The notes under the pieces are model-generated. The model saw nothing but the letters and a program-made list of their open reading frames with translations, was not told the DNA's origin and ran no database searches. A DNA stretch of 39,000 nt from Saprospirales bacterium (GTDB taxonomy: Bacteria; Bacteroidota; Bacteroidia; Chitinophagales; Saprospiraceae). Positions 1 to 8,394 of this stretch are shown one piece after another. Position 1 is the first letter of the stretch; every line of letters starts with the position of its first letter. The translations under genes and the position numbers were made by a program. The stretch lies in contig RECS01000066.1 of assembly GCA_007693915.1 (NCBI GenBank), positions 1 through 39,000 on the forward strand, given 5' to 3'.

Positions 1-419
1 AACCAACCAGATTTGGTGGTGACGGATTTGCAGGTACCATTAATGGAGCTAGATTGCCATGGAATTTTTATCTGGATGCGAGAATTGACAGAAGTTTCCA
101 GTTTACAACAAGCAGAGCTGATTCTGATGCTCCAGGCAGAACCTTTTTCTTAAATGTTTACTTGAGAGTTCAGAACGTATTAGATACCCGAAATGTACTT
201 GGTGTTTATTCATTTAGTGGATCGCCTGATGATTCAGGATGGTTGGCAAGTTCATTTGGACAGGATAATATTAGGTCCTTACGAAGGGCTAGAGAAGGTA
301 TTGTGCCTGCCGGAGAAGAAGAATTGGCATTCCTTGATCAATACAGCGCTGCAGCTTTACAATCATCCTTTTTTGCGCTACCAAGAAGAGTTTATTTAGG
401 AGCAATATTTGAATTTTAA
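1..419 (+). CDS. TonB-dependent receptor, C-terminal end (partial)
   Basis: The reading frame is open from base 3 to the stop at 417-419, so the gene begins upstream of the window and only about 138 residues are visible. They contain alternating hydrophobic strands of outer-membrane beta-barrel type, a phrase typical of receptor barrels (NVYLRVQNVLDTRNV, about residues 51-65), and end in an aromatic residue (YLGAIFEF), the usual C-terminal signal for barrel insertion by the BAM machinery. A TTG at 54 could be mistaken for a start, but the frame continues left of it. The next gene starts 34 bases downstream on the same strand and is probably co-transcribed. The family assignment is an inference from the barrel end only; the plug and any carboxypeptidase-like N-terminal domain lie outside the window. 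Confidence 0.75.
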   Translation, partial: PTRFGGDGFAGTINGARLPWNFYLDARIDRSFQFTTSRADSDAPGRTFFLNVYLRVQNVLDTRNVLGVYSFSGSPDDSGWLASSFGQDNIRSLRRAREGIVPAGEEELAFLDQYSAAALQSSFFALPRRVYLGAIFEF

Positions 420-453
420 TATAGATTTCGCATAGTACCACAATACAATTATC

Positions 454-3400
454 ATGAAAAAACTAATTTTTACTTTTATTCTTTTTCTTTCATTTGGTTT
501 GATGAATGAAGTTTTGGCATACATACCGCCGGATTTAGAGGAAAAAAGAGAACAGTTAATCGAACAAAGGGCTAATCTCAGATCGGATTGTGCTGAAGCT
601 ACCGCTGAGAGGGATTTAAATATCAATAATGTACGCGCCCGATTGATGACAGGTGGTGACCTTTGGTGGGATTTATCTAATGCCAGATATGTCGTCCCCA
701 ATGTTAGAGCTCCTCAACCCGAAGTGTCGGCAATTTTTGCCGGTGCCGTATGGGTCGGAGGATTCGATGACGAAGGAAACCTTAAATTAGCAGGTCAGAC
801 TTATCGTACCCAAGGTCGCACTGATTGGTGGCCCGGACCATTAACTCCCGGTGAAGGCTCGACCTTTGCTGAACGATGTGAAGAGTGGGATAGAATGTTC
901 CGTGTTACTTCTGAGGATATTCGCGAACACAAAAGAAATATTGCTACTTATATTTTCAATGATATGGAATATCCTCCTGAACTGATTCCTGATAATATTA
1001 AGTATTGGCCTGCTTTGGGCAACCCGTTTTGGAATGAAAGATTTGACTTTGAACTTCCTTTCAACGACCAAGGTTTAGGTAACTTTTTTGACTTTGAAGA
1101 AAATGGGATTTATGACCCCTCTCAGGGTGATTTTCCCTTTCTGGATATCAGGGGTTGTGATAAGCAATTTGATGACAGAGTGCCGGATGAGATGTTTTTC
1201 TATATCTATAATGATGCAGGTGGTATCCACCTTAATTCAGGCGGTGATGTGATCCGTATGGAAGTGCAAGTTCAAGCTTTTGCCTATGCTACGCAAGATG
1301 AGATCAATAATATGACCTTCTACAGGCACAAACTTATCAACCGTGCACCAACTCCCATTGACAGTACTTATTTTTCAATGTGGATTGATCCCGATTTAGG
1401 TTGTCCTTTTGATGATTATATCGGAGCTGATAGTTCTTTGGAGTTTATGTACACTTATAATCAAACCGCTGTGGATGGTCAAAGTCCGGGTTCATGTGAT
1501 TGTGGGTCTATTCCAACTTATTGCCGCAATATACCTGCTCTTGGTGTGGATTACTTCAGGGGGCCAATTGATCTTGAGACAGGAGAGGAGATTGGAATGA
1601 GTTCATTTATGTATTACAACAATCGCGGTGGATTTGATGGACCCTTAGCGACAACTGATCCCACTAATGCCACTGAATACTATCGCTATTTAACTGCACA
1701 CTGGAGAGATGGCAGACCATTAACATTTGGAGGTGATGGATATAGAACAACAGGTGGTGTTCCGATTGAGTTTGCATTCTCTGATCCGCCAAATGATCCG
1801 AATGGTTGGTCTATGTGTTCAGAGGGTTTGGAGGTAGGTGACAGAAGAACACTTCAGACTTCAGGTCCATTCCGCTTGTTCCCAGGTGCTGTTAATGAAT
1901 TGATTATTGGTGTGGTATGGGTACCAGACATTCCTCACCCTTGTCCTGACCTGACACGTCTTTTTAATGCTGATAGAACAGCTCAGGCACTTTTTGATAA
2001 CTGTTTCATTTTCCCAGAAGGTCCTGATGCACCTGATATGTTCCCTATTGAGTTAGATCGTGAAGTGATTTTTACTTTAGTTAATGATACCTTGACCTCC
2101 AATAACGCATTCCTTCGATATGAAGAAAAGGGGTTAAGAATACCGGATGACGAACCTGATTCACTTTATGTTTTTGAAGGGTATCAAGTATTTCAGCTTA
2201 AAAATGCTACCGTCGAACCGACAAGAGAGAGTTTTGAAGACATGAGTCGAGCCAGATTGGTATTTCAGACAGATATACAAAATGAGGTTACCACAATTTA
2301 CAATTGGGAACCGATTAACGACCCTTTTTCTGCCGACCAGATTTTTATTCCAAAAAGAATGGTTGCCGGAAGTAATACTGGTTTGCGTCACAGCTTTAGA
2401 GTTACTGAAGACTTATTCGCAGATGGAGATAGGAGCTTGATCAATCACAAAAAGTACTATTATGCGGTTGTTGCATACGGTCATAATAATTTTGAGGAGT
2501 TTTCATGGAGAGAGCCTGAATCTGGTCAGGAGGCACCTTATCTTGAGGGTAATGCAAATGTAAGAGTATATACAGTTGTGCCACGTCCAACTGTTTACAA
2601 GAACTTGAATGCTGCATATGGAGACGGTGTTCCGATTACCAGACTTGCCGGTTTTGGTACAGGTAACAACTTCCTAGACCTCGAGGATGGTCTGCGTGAA
2701 GCTATTGTTGATGGTACCTTCGATGGTGAGTTGCGTTATGCTGATGGAGCCGGGCCAATAGATATTCAAATTTATAATCCATTGGATGTTGTAGATGGTG
2801 AATACGAATTGAGATTTACTGATGGCAATCCCGATTCCGACATACTTGAGGCTGATGCCACCTGGGAGGTGATTAACTTGAATACAGGTGAGGTTGTTGC
2901 ATCTCAAACCTCTGTCGAACTACTCAATGAAGAATTAATTGGGAAATTTGGATTTTCTGTAACAATTGGTCAAGTGCCAGCTGTAGCTTCTCAACCATTC
3001 TTAATTGAAAACAATGGATTTTTGGGAGGCATCATTGAGTATAAGGATCCTTTAGGTCCAAATTGGTTGAATTTTGTTCCCGATCTGCCACCCGGAGGAG
3101 ATGATGATTTGAGCTCTTGGTTAGATTATATCAAAACAGAACTTGATAATGACGATTTTGCCCTTGATCCCAATAGATCATTCGTCACTAATAATGAAAC
3201 AGGCTTCTACCCGTATTGCTTAATGGATAGTCGTCCAGGCAATATGCCTATGATCTCCGCTGCTTGGATTAATGATGCTAACGTCGGTGCCTGTGGATCT
3301 GGTTTTGGTTTAACTAATTTAGATAATGTGGACATCGTATTTACGTCCGATAAGAGTAAATGGAGTCGATCTGTGATAGTCGAAGCCAATACGAGTATTA

Positions 3401-4419
3401 ATTCAGGGGCGATAAACTTTAGAGGATTATCTCAGTTTAGCTTAATACCTAGACCGGCTGCCTCTAAAGAGGCAGGTCCGGATGGTCTTCCTTTGGACGA
3501 TCCCAACTTACCTAATGGTTTTGGTTGGTTCCCGGGTTATGCCATTGATGTTGAAACGGGGAAAAGATTAAATATTTTCTTCTCTGAAAATACCATTTTC
3601 AGTCCGAATAATACTGCTATGGCTGGGGTAGATGAATCCTTACTCGTCGGTGATGATAGAATGTGGAATCCAACTGCTACTTTATTAGAATTTGAAGAAA
3701 ATTTACCTGGAAACTCAGAGTGGCACGTTGGTGGTCATCACTTTATTTATGTGACTGATCAAGCATACGATGGTTGTCAGGAAATCCACAATATTCTTAC
3801 CGGCCCATTACCAGCTCGTTTGAAGAACCCTCAGGTACTTAGAAGAGTTAATTGGGCTGCGATGCCATTGGCTACAGAATTGTTGTCTTATGATGAGGGA
3901 TTAATCCCAAATGATGCGGTTGTAAAACTAAGGGTTGCTAAGGAATATCAAGTTGGTGAGAGAACCGCGGATGGTAATAAAGGCTACAATAGATATTTCT
4001 TTAGAATTGATGGTAAGCAGGCTGAAGATTTGGTTGAAAATGAATTTGATGACGCTTTAGCTCAGATTAATGTGGTGCCAAACCCCTACTACGCTTTCTC
4101 AGAATATGAAGAAACAAGCTTTGACAATAGGGTAAAAATAACAAATGTTCCCGACCTCGCTACCGTCACTATCTATACTTTGGACGGTAAGTTTGTTAGA
4201 CGATATGATAGGAATACCGGAAGAGAAGGTTTTGATATTCGTGTTCCCTCAACTTTAGGTCGATTGCCAAGTTCAGCTGTGGAATGGGATCTAAGGAATA
4301 CAGCCGGAATTCCTGTTTCAAGTGGTATTTATCTGATTCATATTGAAGCACCCGGTTTGGGTGAAAGGGTGATTAAATGGTTTGGAGTATCCAGACAATT
4401 TGATCCATCAGGTTTATAA
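454..4419 (+). CDS. large secreted protein with FlgD-like / T9SS-type C-terminal region
   Basis: 1321 residues, starting with a clear signal peptide (hydrophobic segment about residues 4-22, cleavage probably after VLA). A stretch near residues 90-130 (FAGAVWVGGFDDEGN, then a WWPGP motif) resembles N-terminal regions of large Bacteroidota exported proteins. At least a dozen cysteines, including a cluster near residues 348-360 (SCDCGSIPTYC), suggest disulfides outside the cytoplasm. Roughly the last 120 residues (from VVPNPYYAFSEYEE) look like a FlgD/T9SS-type immunoglobulin-like domain: a VTIYTLDGKFVRRY strand, a WDLRNTAGIPVSSGIYLI strand and a final GERVIKWFGV strand. An 11-residue tail (SRQFDPSGL and nearby) follows the point where ordinary type A sorting domains stop. 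It lies between a TonB-dependent receptor and a PorV-like gene. No catalytic motif was recognised. Export by T9SS is inferred. Confidence 0.8.
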   Translation: MKKLIFTFILFLSFGLMNEVLAYIPPDLEEKREQLIEQRANLRSDCAEATAERDLNINNVRARLMTGGDLWWDLSNARYVVPNVRAPQPEVSAIFAGAVWVGGFDDEGNLKLAGQTYRTQGRTDWWPGPLTPGEGSTFAERCEEWDRMFRVTSEDIREHKRNIATYIFNDMEYPPELIPDNIKYWPALGNPFWNERFDFELPFNDQGLGNFFDFEENGIYDPSQGDFPFLDIRGCDKQFDDRVPDEMFFYIYNDAGGIHLNSGGDVIRMEVQVQAFAYATQDEINNMTFYRHKLINRAPTPIDSTYFSMWIDPDLGCPFDDYIGADSSLEFMYTYNQTAVDGQSPGSCDCGSIPTYCRNIPALGVDYFRGPIDLETGEEIGMSSFMYYNNRGGFDGPLATTDPTNATEYYRYLTAHWRDGRPLTFGGDGYRTTGGVPIEFAFSDPPNDPNGWSMCSEGLEVGDRRTLQTSGPFRLFPGAVNELIIGVVWVPDIPHPCPDLTRLFNADRTAQALFDNCFIFPEGPDAPDMFPIELDREVIFTLVNDTLTSNNAFLRYEEKGLRIPDDEPDSLYVFEGYQVFQLKNATVEPTRESFEDMSRARLVFQTDIQNEVTTIYNWEPINDPFSADQIFIPKRMVAGSNTGLRHSFRVTEDLFADGDRSLINHKKYYYAVVAYGHNNFEEFSWREPESGQEAPYLEGNANVRVYTVVPRPTVYKNLNAAYGDGVPITRLAGFGTGNNFLDLEDGLREAIVDGTFDGELRYADGAGPIDIQIYNPLDVVDGEYELRFTDGNPDSDILEADATWEVINLNTGEVVASQTSVELLNEELIGKFGFSVTIGQVPAVASQPFLIENNGFLGGIIEYKDPLGPNWLNFVPDLPPGGDDDLSSWLDYIKTELDNDDFALDPNRSFVTNNETGFYPYCLMDSRPGNMPMISAAWINDANVGACGSGFGLTNLDNVDIVFTSDKSKWSRSVIVEANTSINSGAINFRGLSQFSLIPRPAASKEAGPDGLPLDDPNLPNGFGWFPGYAIDVETGKRLNIFFSENTIFSPNNTAMAGVDESLLVGDDRMWNPTATLLEFEENLPGNSEWHVGGHHFIYVTDQAYDGCQEIHNILTGPLPARLKNPQVLRRVNWAAMPLATELLSYDEGLIPNDAVVKLRVAKEYQVGERTADGNKGYNRYFFRIDGKQAEDLVENEFDDALAQINVVPNPYYAFSEYEETSFDNRVKITNVPDLATVTIYTLDGKFVRRYDRNTGREGFDIRVPSTLGRLPSSAVEWDLRNTAGIPVSSGIYLIHIEAPGLGERVIKWFGVSRQFDPSGL

Positions 4420-4425
4420 TGAATT

Positions 4426-4457
4426 AAAAAAAGCCCCGTCCGCTTTAGGGGACGGGG
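4426..4457 (-). terminator. GC-rich hairpin with adjacent A-tract, terminator-like on the - strand
   Basis: CCCCGTCC (4434-4441) pairs perfectly with GGACGGGG (4450-4457) around an 8-base loop. Seven A residues (4426-4432) precede it on the + strand and no T-run follows on that strand. Read from the - strand the stem is followed by a T7 run, the classical intrinsic terminator layout. It sits 14 bases after the stop of the secreted protein and 30 bases before the PorV-like gene, so on the + strand it may instead act as a processing or partial-attenuation structure. The structure is seen directly; its role is inferred. Confidence 0.55.
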
Positions 4458-4487
4458 TACTCAATTAAAAATATTAACTTCCATCGT

Positions 4488-5555
4488 ATGAAGAAAATGT
4501 TACAAAAAAGTTTATTCCTTACTTTAGCTTTCGTTTCAGCGACCTGTTTACTTTTTGCAGGTAATCCCGATAGACAGGGAGAAGCTGGAGCAAGTGAATT
4601 GATGATGAATCCATGGGCAAGGTCGGCAGGCTTGCATTCTATGACAACTTCAATGGTTTCCGGTGTTGAGGCTATGCGTATTAATCCTGCCGGTATTGTG
4701 AGAATTGACGGTTCGCAGGCACTAATTGGACATGCTCGATATCTTGGTTCTACCGGTATCTCAATGAATGCAGTCGGATTGTCCCTTGGAATGGGGGAAA
4801 GTGGAGCATTAGGGATATCTATTATGTCGCTTGATTTTGGTGATATAGATGTCACTACCGAAGCCCAACCTGAAGGTACCGGAGCTACTTACAGCCCTAC
4901 ATTTTTCAATGTTGGTATTTCTTACGCGCATATGTTTGAAAATAATATTTCAGTTGGAATGCTATTCCGAGCTATCAATCAATCGATAGCTGATGTCAGC
5001 GCATTTGGTTTCGCATTGGATGCAGGTATTCAATATGTTAGTGGACCACAGGATAATTTTAAGTTTGGAATTTCTTTGAGGAATATTGGTGGACCTATGT
5101 CCTACTCCGGTGAGGGTTTGACTTTCCGTCAAAATAATCCAAATGCAGATGATTTTCCATTTGAACTTCGTTTTAGCCAAAGGACAGCTAGTTTTGAAAT
5201 GCCATCACTACTTCATATAGGATTAAGCTATGATTTCTATTCCGGATTTGGCGACAGATATCGTTTAACTCCTGTAGTTAACTTTACAGCTAACTCTTTT
5301 TCAAGAGATCATCTTGGTGGTGGTTTAGAATTCGGCTTCTTTGATATAGTAGCTATTAGAGGAGGTTATCGCTATGAAATGGGCGCAGGTTCTGCACTCG
5401 AAGATAAAGAGGTATACACAGGTCTAGCTATGGGTTTCTCTTTGAATTTGAACTTTAGAGAGGATTCTAGTACCGGATTCTTTATCGATTATGCTTACAG
5501 AGATACGAATCCGTTTGATGGAACCCATAATTTCTCCTTAGGCATCAACTTCTAA
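4488..5555 (+). CDS. PorV/PorQ-family outer-membrane beta-barrel protein
   Basis: 355 residues with a signal peptide (hydrophobic about residues 7-24). The mature N-terminus carries the family signature: GASELMMNPWARSAGLH (about residues 34-50), followed by VEAMRINPAGI. The remainder is a run of amphipathic strands ending in phenylalanine (FSLGINF). The family is a FadL-like 14-strand barrel; PorV itself works with the T9SS channel SprA and shuttles cargo to the surface attachment complex. This copy sits directly behind a large secreted protein and not in a standard porV context, so I read it as a PorV/PorQ paralogue possibly dedicated to that neighbour. Alternative: a generic UPF0164-type barrel unrelated to secretion. 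An ATG at 4497 is a possible alternative start, but 4488 gives a better charged N-region. Confidence 0.8.
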   Translation: MKKMLQKSLFLTLAFVSATCLLFAGNPDRQGEAGASELMMNPWARSAGLHSMTTSMVSGVEAMRINPAGIVRIDGSQALIGHARYLGSTGISMNAVGLSLGMGESGALGISIMSLDFGDIDVTTEAQPEGTGATYSPTFFNVGISYAHMFENNISVGMLFRAINQSIADVSAFGFALDAGIQYVSGPQDNFKFGISLRNIGGPMSYSGEGLTFRQNNPNADDFPFELRFSQRTASFEMPSLLHIGLSYDFYSGFGDRYRLTPVVNFTANSFSRDHLGGGLEFGFFDIVAIRGGYRYEMGAGSALEDKEVYTGLAMGFSLNLNFREDSSTGFFIDYAYRDTNPFDGTHNFSLGINF

Positions 5556-5566
5556 AATTACATTAC

Positions 5567-5589
5567 AAATACCGTATTTTTAGGTATTT
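5567..5589. repeat. 7-bp inverted repeat between the PorV-like gene and greA
   Basis: AAATACC (5567-5573) and GGTATTT (5583-5589) are perfect inverted copies separated by 9 bases. The repeat begins 11 bases after the upstream stop codon and ends 10 bases before the putative -7 box of greA. It may form a weak RNA hairpin closing the upstream transcript or be an operator for the downstream promoter. The sequence pattern is certain; function is unknown. Confidence 0.4.
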
Positions 5590-5598
5590 AATTTTAAC

Positions 5599-5606
5599 TA
5601 TATTTG
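5599..5606 (+). promoter_or_regulatory. candidate Bacteroidota -7 element for greA
   Basis: TATATTTG matches the Bacteroidota -7 consensus TAnnTTTG. No good TTG is found at the -33 spacing; a TTT lies at 5578-5580. It would give a leader of about 110 bases before the greA ATG. Confidence 0.35.
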
Positions 5607-5718
5607 CATTTCGGTTGGGATTTAATAAGATGTACTTATTGACTCAGCCTTTTTGCATTTAATGAGTTGAGAATTATTCTTTGACTCATGTATTTTATTG
5701 ATTTCAATTTTTACTGTT

Positions 5719-6192
5719 ATGAAAACTACTTATTTGACCCAGGAGGGTTATGATAGAATAAAAGCCGAACTGGACGATTTGAAAACCAATGGTAGGCCTG
5801 AGATTTCTAAAGCGATTGCTGAAGCAAGAGAAAAAGGTGATTTATCTGAAAATGCTGAATATGATGCTGCAAAAGACGCTCAGGGAATGTTAGAGTTGAA
5901 GATTAATGAATTGGAGAAAGTTTTGATGAATGCCAAAATTCTTGATGAGACTCAGATAGATACCTCACAGGTAGTTTTATTGACTAAGGTAAAAATGAAA
6001 AATCTTAAAATTGGTAAAATAATTGAATATAAAATTGTATCAGAGTCAGAGGCTGATTTGAAATCAGGAAAGCTTTCCGTCTCTTCCCCTATCGGTGAAG
6101 GAATTCTTGGTAAAAAAGTCGGTGATATTGCTAAAGTGATAACGCCGGCAGGCACTATTGAATTTGAAATTTTAGAAATCAATATAGATTAG
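5719..6192 (+). CDS. greA: transcript cleavage factor GreA
   Basis: 157 residues from the ATG at 5719, the normal length for GreA. An upstream in-frame TTG at 5698 would add seven residues not expected in the family. The N-terminal coiled coil holds the tip motif GDLSENAEYDAAKDAQ, placing the acidic residues at D41 and E44, the same numbers as in E. coli GreA; these position the catalytic metal in the RNA polymerase secondary channel. The C-terminal FKBP-like domain shows SPIGEGILGKKVGD (about 123-136) and ends in EFEILEI. GreA rescues backtracked RNA polymerase by stimulating cleavage of the nascent transcript. It is followed after 14 bases by a HIT hydrolase, an arrangement I recall from other Bacteroidota. 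Confidence 0.95.
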   Translation: MKTTYLTQEGYDRIKAELDDLKTNGRPEISKAIAEAREKGDLSENAEYDAAKDAQGMLELKINELEKVLMNAKILDETQIDTSQVVLLTKVKMKNLKIGKIIEYKIVSESEADLKSGKLSVSSPIGEGILGKKVGDIAKVITPAGTIEFEILEINID

Positions 6193-6206
6193 AATCCAGC
6201 TTAGTT

Positions 6207-6605
6207 ATGCCAACTATATTTACTAAAATTATTCAAGGTGATATTCCTGCTTTTATAATAGCTGAGAATGAAAATCACATTGCCTTTTTGGACATCAATC
6301 CGCTACAGGCAGGTCACACTCTTGTTGTTCCCAAACGGGAAGAAGATTATATTTTTGATTTGGCCGACTCCGAACTATCCGACTTGATTGTTTTTGCTAA
6401 AAAAGTCGCTCTAGCCATTGAAAAAGTAATTGATTGCGAAAGAATTGGTGTAAGTGTGGTTGGACTTGAAGTTCCGCATACGCACATACATTTGATTCCT
6501 ATTAATTCTGTGACTGATATGACCTTTGGTAAAACAGCTGTCAAAATGAGCACTGAAGAATTTAAATCTCTTGCTGCTTCAATTTTTGCAGCATATGAAG
6601 AGTAA
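6207..6605 (+). CDS. HIT family hydrolase
   Basis: 132 residues, complete. The histidine triad HTHIHLIP lies at residues 91-98 (H91, H93, H95), with a fourth conserved histidine at H37 in NPLQAGHTLVVPKR. The N-terminal stretch IFTKIIQGDIPAFII is typical of the HinT/Hit branch. These enzymes hydrolyse nucleoside phosphoramidates or related nucleotide conjugates in the cytoplasm, the middle triad histidine acting as nucleophile. The gene sits 14 bases behind greA and is likely co-transcribed. The exact substrate cannot be read from the sequence. It converges with ruvC on the opposite strand, with 68 bases between the two stops. Confidence 0.93.
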   Translation: MPTIFTKIIQGDIPAFIIAENENHIAFLDINPLQAGHTLVVPKREEDYIFDLADSELSDLIVFAKKVALAIEKVIDCERIGVSVVGLEVPHTHIHLIPINSVTDMTFGKTAVKMSTEEFKSLAASIFAAYEE

Positions 6606-6673
6606 GTATTGTTGAATTATTAAACCTGCACTTATAGTTGCTTATGCGAGTTAGAATAATCGAACTTAGGTTA

Positions 6674-7321
6674 TTATATTTTACCTCTTGACTTTGCGAA
6701 CTCCTTCCAGGATTTGAATTTTTCCCCTTCTTGTCTTTTGGATAAATTTCCATCCCCTATTTTTAAATGATGGCAAATGGCTACAGCCAAAGCATCAGTT
6801 GCATCCAGGAATTTTTCGTTTATTTTTGTACCTGTCAGATGTGTAACCATACCGGCGACCTGCTCTTTAGAAGCATTTCCATTTCCGGTGACTGCTAATT
6901 TAATTTGTTTAGGACTGTATTCGTAGACAGAGAGGCCTTGTTGAAATCCTGCGGCCAATGCAACCCCCTGAGCACGACCCAATTTGAGCATACTTTGGAC
7001 ATTTTTTCCAAAAAATGGAGCCTCCACTGCCATTTCTCCTGCTTCATAAACCTCAATTAGTTTAGATACCCTTTCAAACAGGCGCATAAGTTTGTTGGCC
7101 TGGCTATCCAGGTGACCCATTTTGACAACTCCCAGGTTAATTAGGTTAATCTTTTTATTCTCGATTTCAATTACGGCATAACCCAAAACATTGGTTCCGG
7201 GGTCAATTCCGATTATCCTTTTTTCTTTAATATTTGATGGGCTGGTTTTCAAAAGATTACTGGGTTTAATTTGACTGCAATTTATAAACTTTTTATCGCT
7301 TAATCCAATATGTAAAACCAT
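6674..7321 (-). CDS. ruvC: Holliday junction resolvase RuvC
   Basis: 215 residues. The four acidic active-site residues of RuvC are present: D40 in IIGIDPGT, E100 in AVEAPFFG, and D173 and D176 in LDATDALAVAICHH. These bind magnesium and cut the two symmetric strands of the four-way junction handed over by RuvAB. The core starts near residue 35, so about 34 residues precede it, whereas most RuvC proteins begin within a few residues of IIGIDPGT. No other ATG lies in this extension, so either it is real or a non-ATG start is used. The C-terminus is basic (KRQEGEKFKSWKEFAKSRGKI region), which may help DNA binding. ruvA lies about 11 kb away in this window. Confidence 0.93.
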   Translation of the reverse strand: MVLHIGLSDKKFINCSQIKPSNLLKTSPSNIKEKRIIGIDPGTNVLGYAVIEIENKKINLINLGVVKMGHLDSQANKLMRLFERVSKLIEVYEAGEMAVEAPFFGKNVQSMLKLGRAQGVALAAGFQQGLSVYEYSPKQIKLAVTGNGNASKEQVAGMVTHLTGTKINEKFLDATDALAVAICHHLKIGDGNLSKRQEGEKFKSWKEFAKSRGKI

Positions 7322-7520
7322 TTAATGCATTATTTTTAAATTTTTTCATTTGGAAAATCTTTACCTCATTCCCTTTACTGTTAACAAACAGCTAATTTGG
7401 AACCTACTTTGTCCATAGTTTTGTTGGTTGCAATAGTGATCGAAATAAACTGATTACTATATCCGTTTACGATTTGATGCTTACTTCTGTAAGATCTTTG
7501 CTTTAGGAAATTTTATTGAG

Positions 7521-8384
7521 ATGAAAATAGGTTCTATATCATTTTTTATACTTACTTTGGTTTTTGGCTTCCTACCAGTGACTACAAAAACTGTGGCTGA
7601 ATATAAGTCTTATAATATAGTTGAGGCAGGTGATATTAAACGTGATTGTGGAGTAAAGAACTCTGCTTTTCAGGCAGGCGAGAAAGCTGTATATACAGTT
7701 TATTATAAAATCGGCTTTGTGTGGATTCCTGCCGGTGAAGTGACTTTCTCTGTTGAGGAGGATGAAAACTATTATCACCTTAAGGCTTATGGCAGAACCT
7801 ATAATTCCTACGATAGACTTTTTAGAGTGAGGGATACCTATGAATCTAAAGTGGATAAAAAAACTTTGCTTCCCGTCACAGCGACCAGAGATATTAATCA
7901 GGGCTCTTATTCCAAAACATCTGAGATGACCTTTGATTATGAAAAAAGGAAGGTTAAAGCTTATCATGGGCGGTCTGCGGATAGAATGCAAACCGACTTT
8001 GTGGATATGGACAGATGTTTGAGGGATGTATTATCTATAGTGTATTACACTAGGAACTTAGATGTTAGTAGCCTGCGCCCTCGTGATGTTGTTGAACTTA
8101 ATGTCGGTTATGACGAAAAGGTATATGATATTGGGATGCGATTTCTAAAGCGAGAAGAGAACTACAGAATAAGACGAGCAGGCGGTAATTTTGACTTGTT
8201 AAAATTCAGTCCCTCAGTAATTGCCGGTGGTGTTTTCAATGAGGGAGATGAAATGCTGGTTTGGGTTTCGGATGATAAAAACAGAATTCCTATCCAGATT
8301 GAGTCGCCATTGAGAGTTGGTTCTGTCCGGGTTGTACTGGATAGTTATGAAAACCTCAAACACCCTTTTACTTCAAAAAAATAA
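7521..8384 (+). CDS. DUF3108 domain-containing exported protein
   Basis: 287 residues with an N-terminal hydrophobic signal segment (about residues 6-22), so the product is probably periplasmic or surface located. From about residue 50 it follows the DUF3108 pattern: FQAGEKAVYTVYYKIGF, then AGEVTF, a YDRLFRVRDTYESKVD segment and a late GGVFNEGDEMLVWVSDDKNR block followed by PIQIESPLRVGSVRV. DUF3108 is a beta-rich exported family of unknown function in Bacteroidota and Proteobacteria. The gene overlooks a roughly 200-base divergent region shared with ruvC and is followed after 10 bases by a DUF4230 gene, so the two are probably one operon. The first ATG gives a sensible signal peptide. Confidence 0.85.
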   Translation: MKIGSISFFILTLVFGFLPVTTKTVAEYKSYNIVEAGDIKRDCGVKNSAFQAGEKAVYTVYYKIGFVWIPAGEVTFSVEEDENYYHLKAYGRTYNSYDRLFRVRDTYESKVDKKTLLPVTATRDINQGSYSKTSEMTFDYEKRKVKAYHGRSADRMQTDFVDMDRCLRDVLSIVYYTRNLDVSSLRPRDVVELNVGYDEKVYDIGMRFLKREENYRIRRAGGNFDLLKFSPSVIAGGVFNEGDEMLVWVSDDKNRIPIQIESPLRVGSVRVVLDSYENLKHPFTSKK

Positions 8385-8394
8385 TCAGTAAATT

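Noticed and set aside
4445-4855. 136-codon - strand frame under the PorV-like gene
   Set aside because: It is antisense to a well-supported barrel gene, its composition is unlike a folded protein (rich in isoleucine, proline and serine without pattern), and no family is recognised. The terminator-like hairpin at its end is reported separately.
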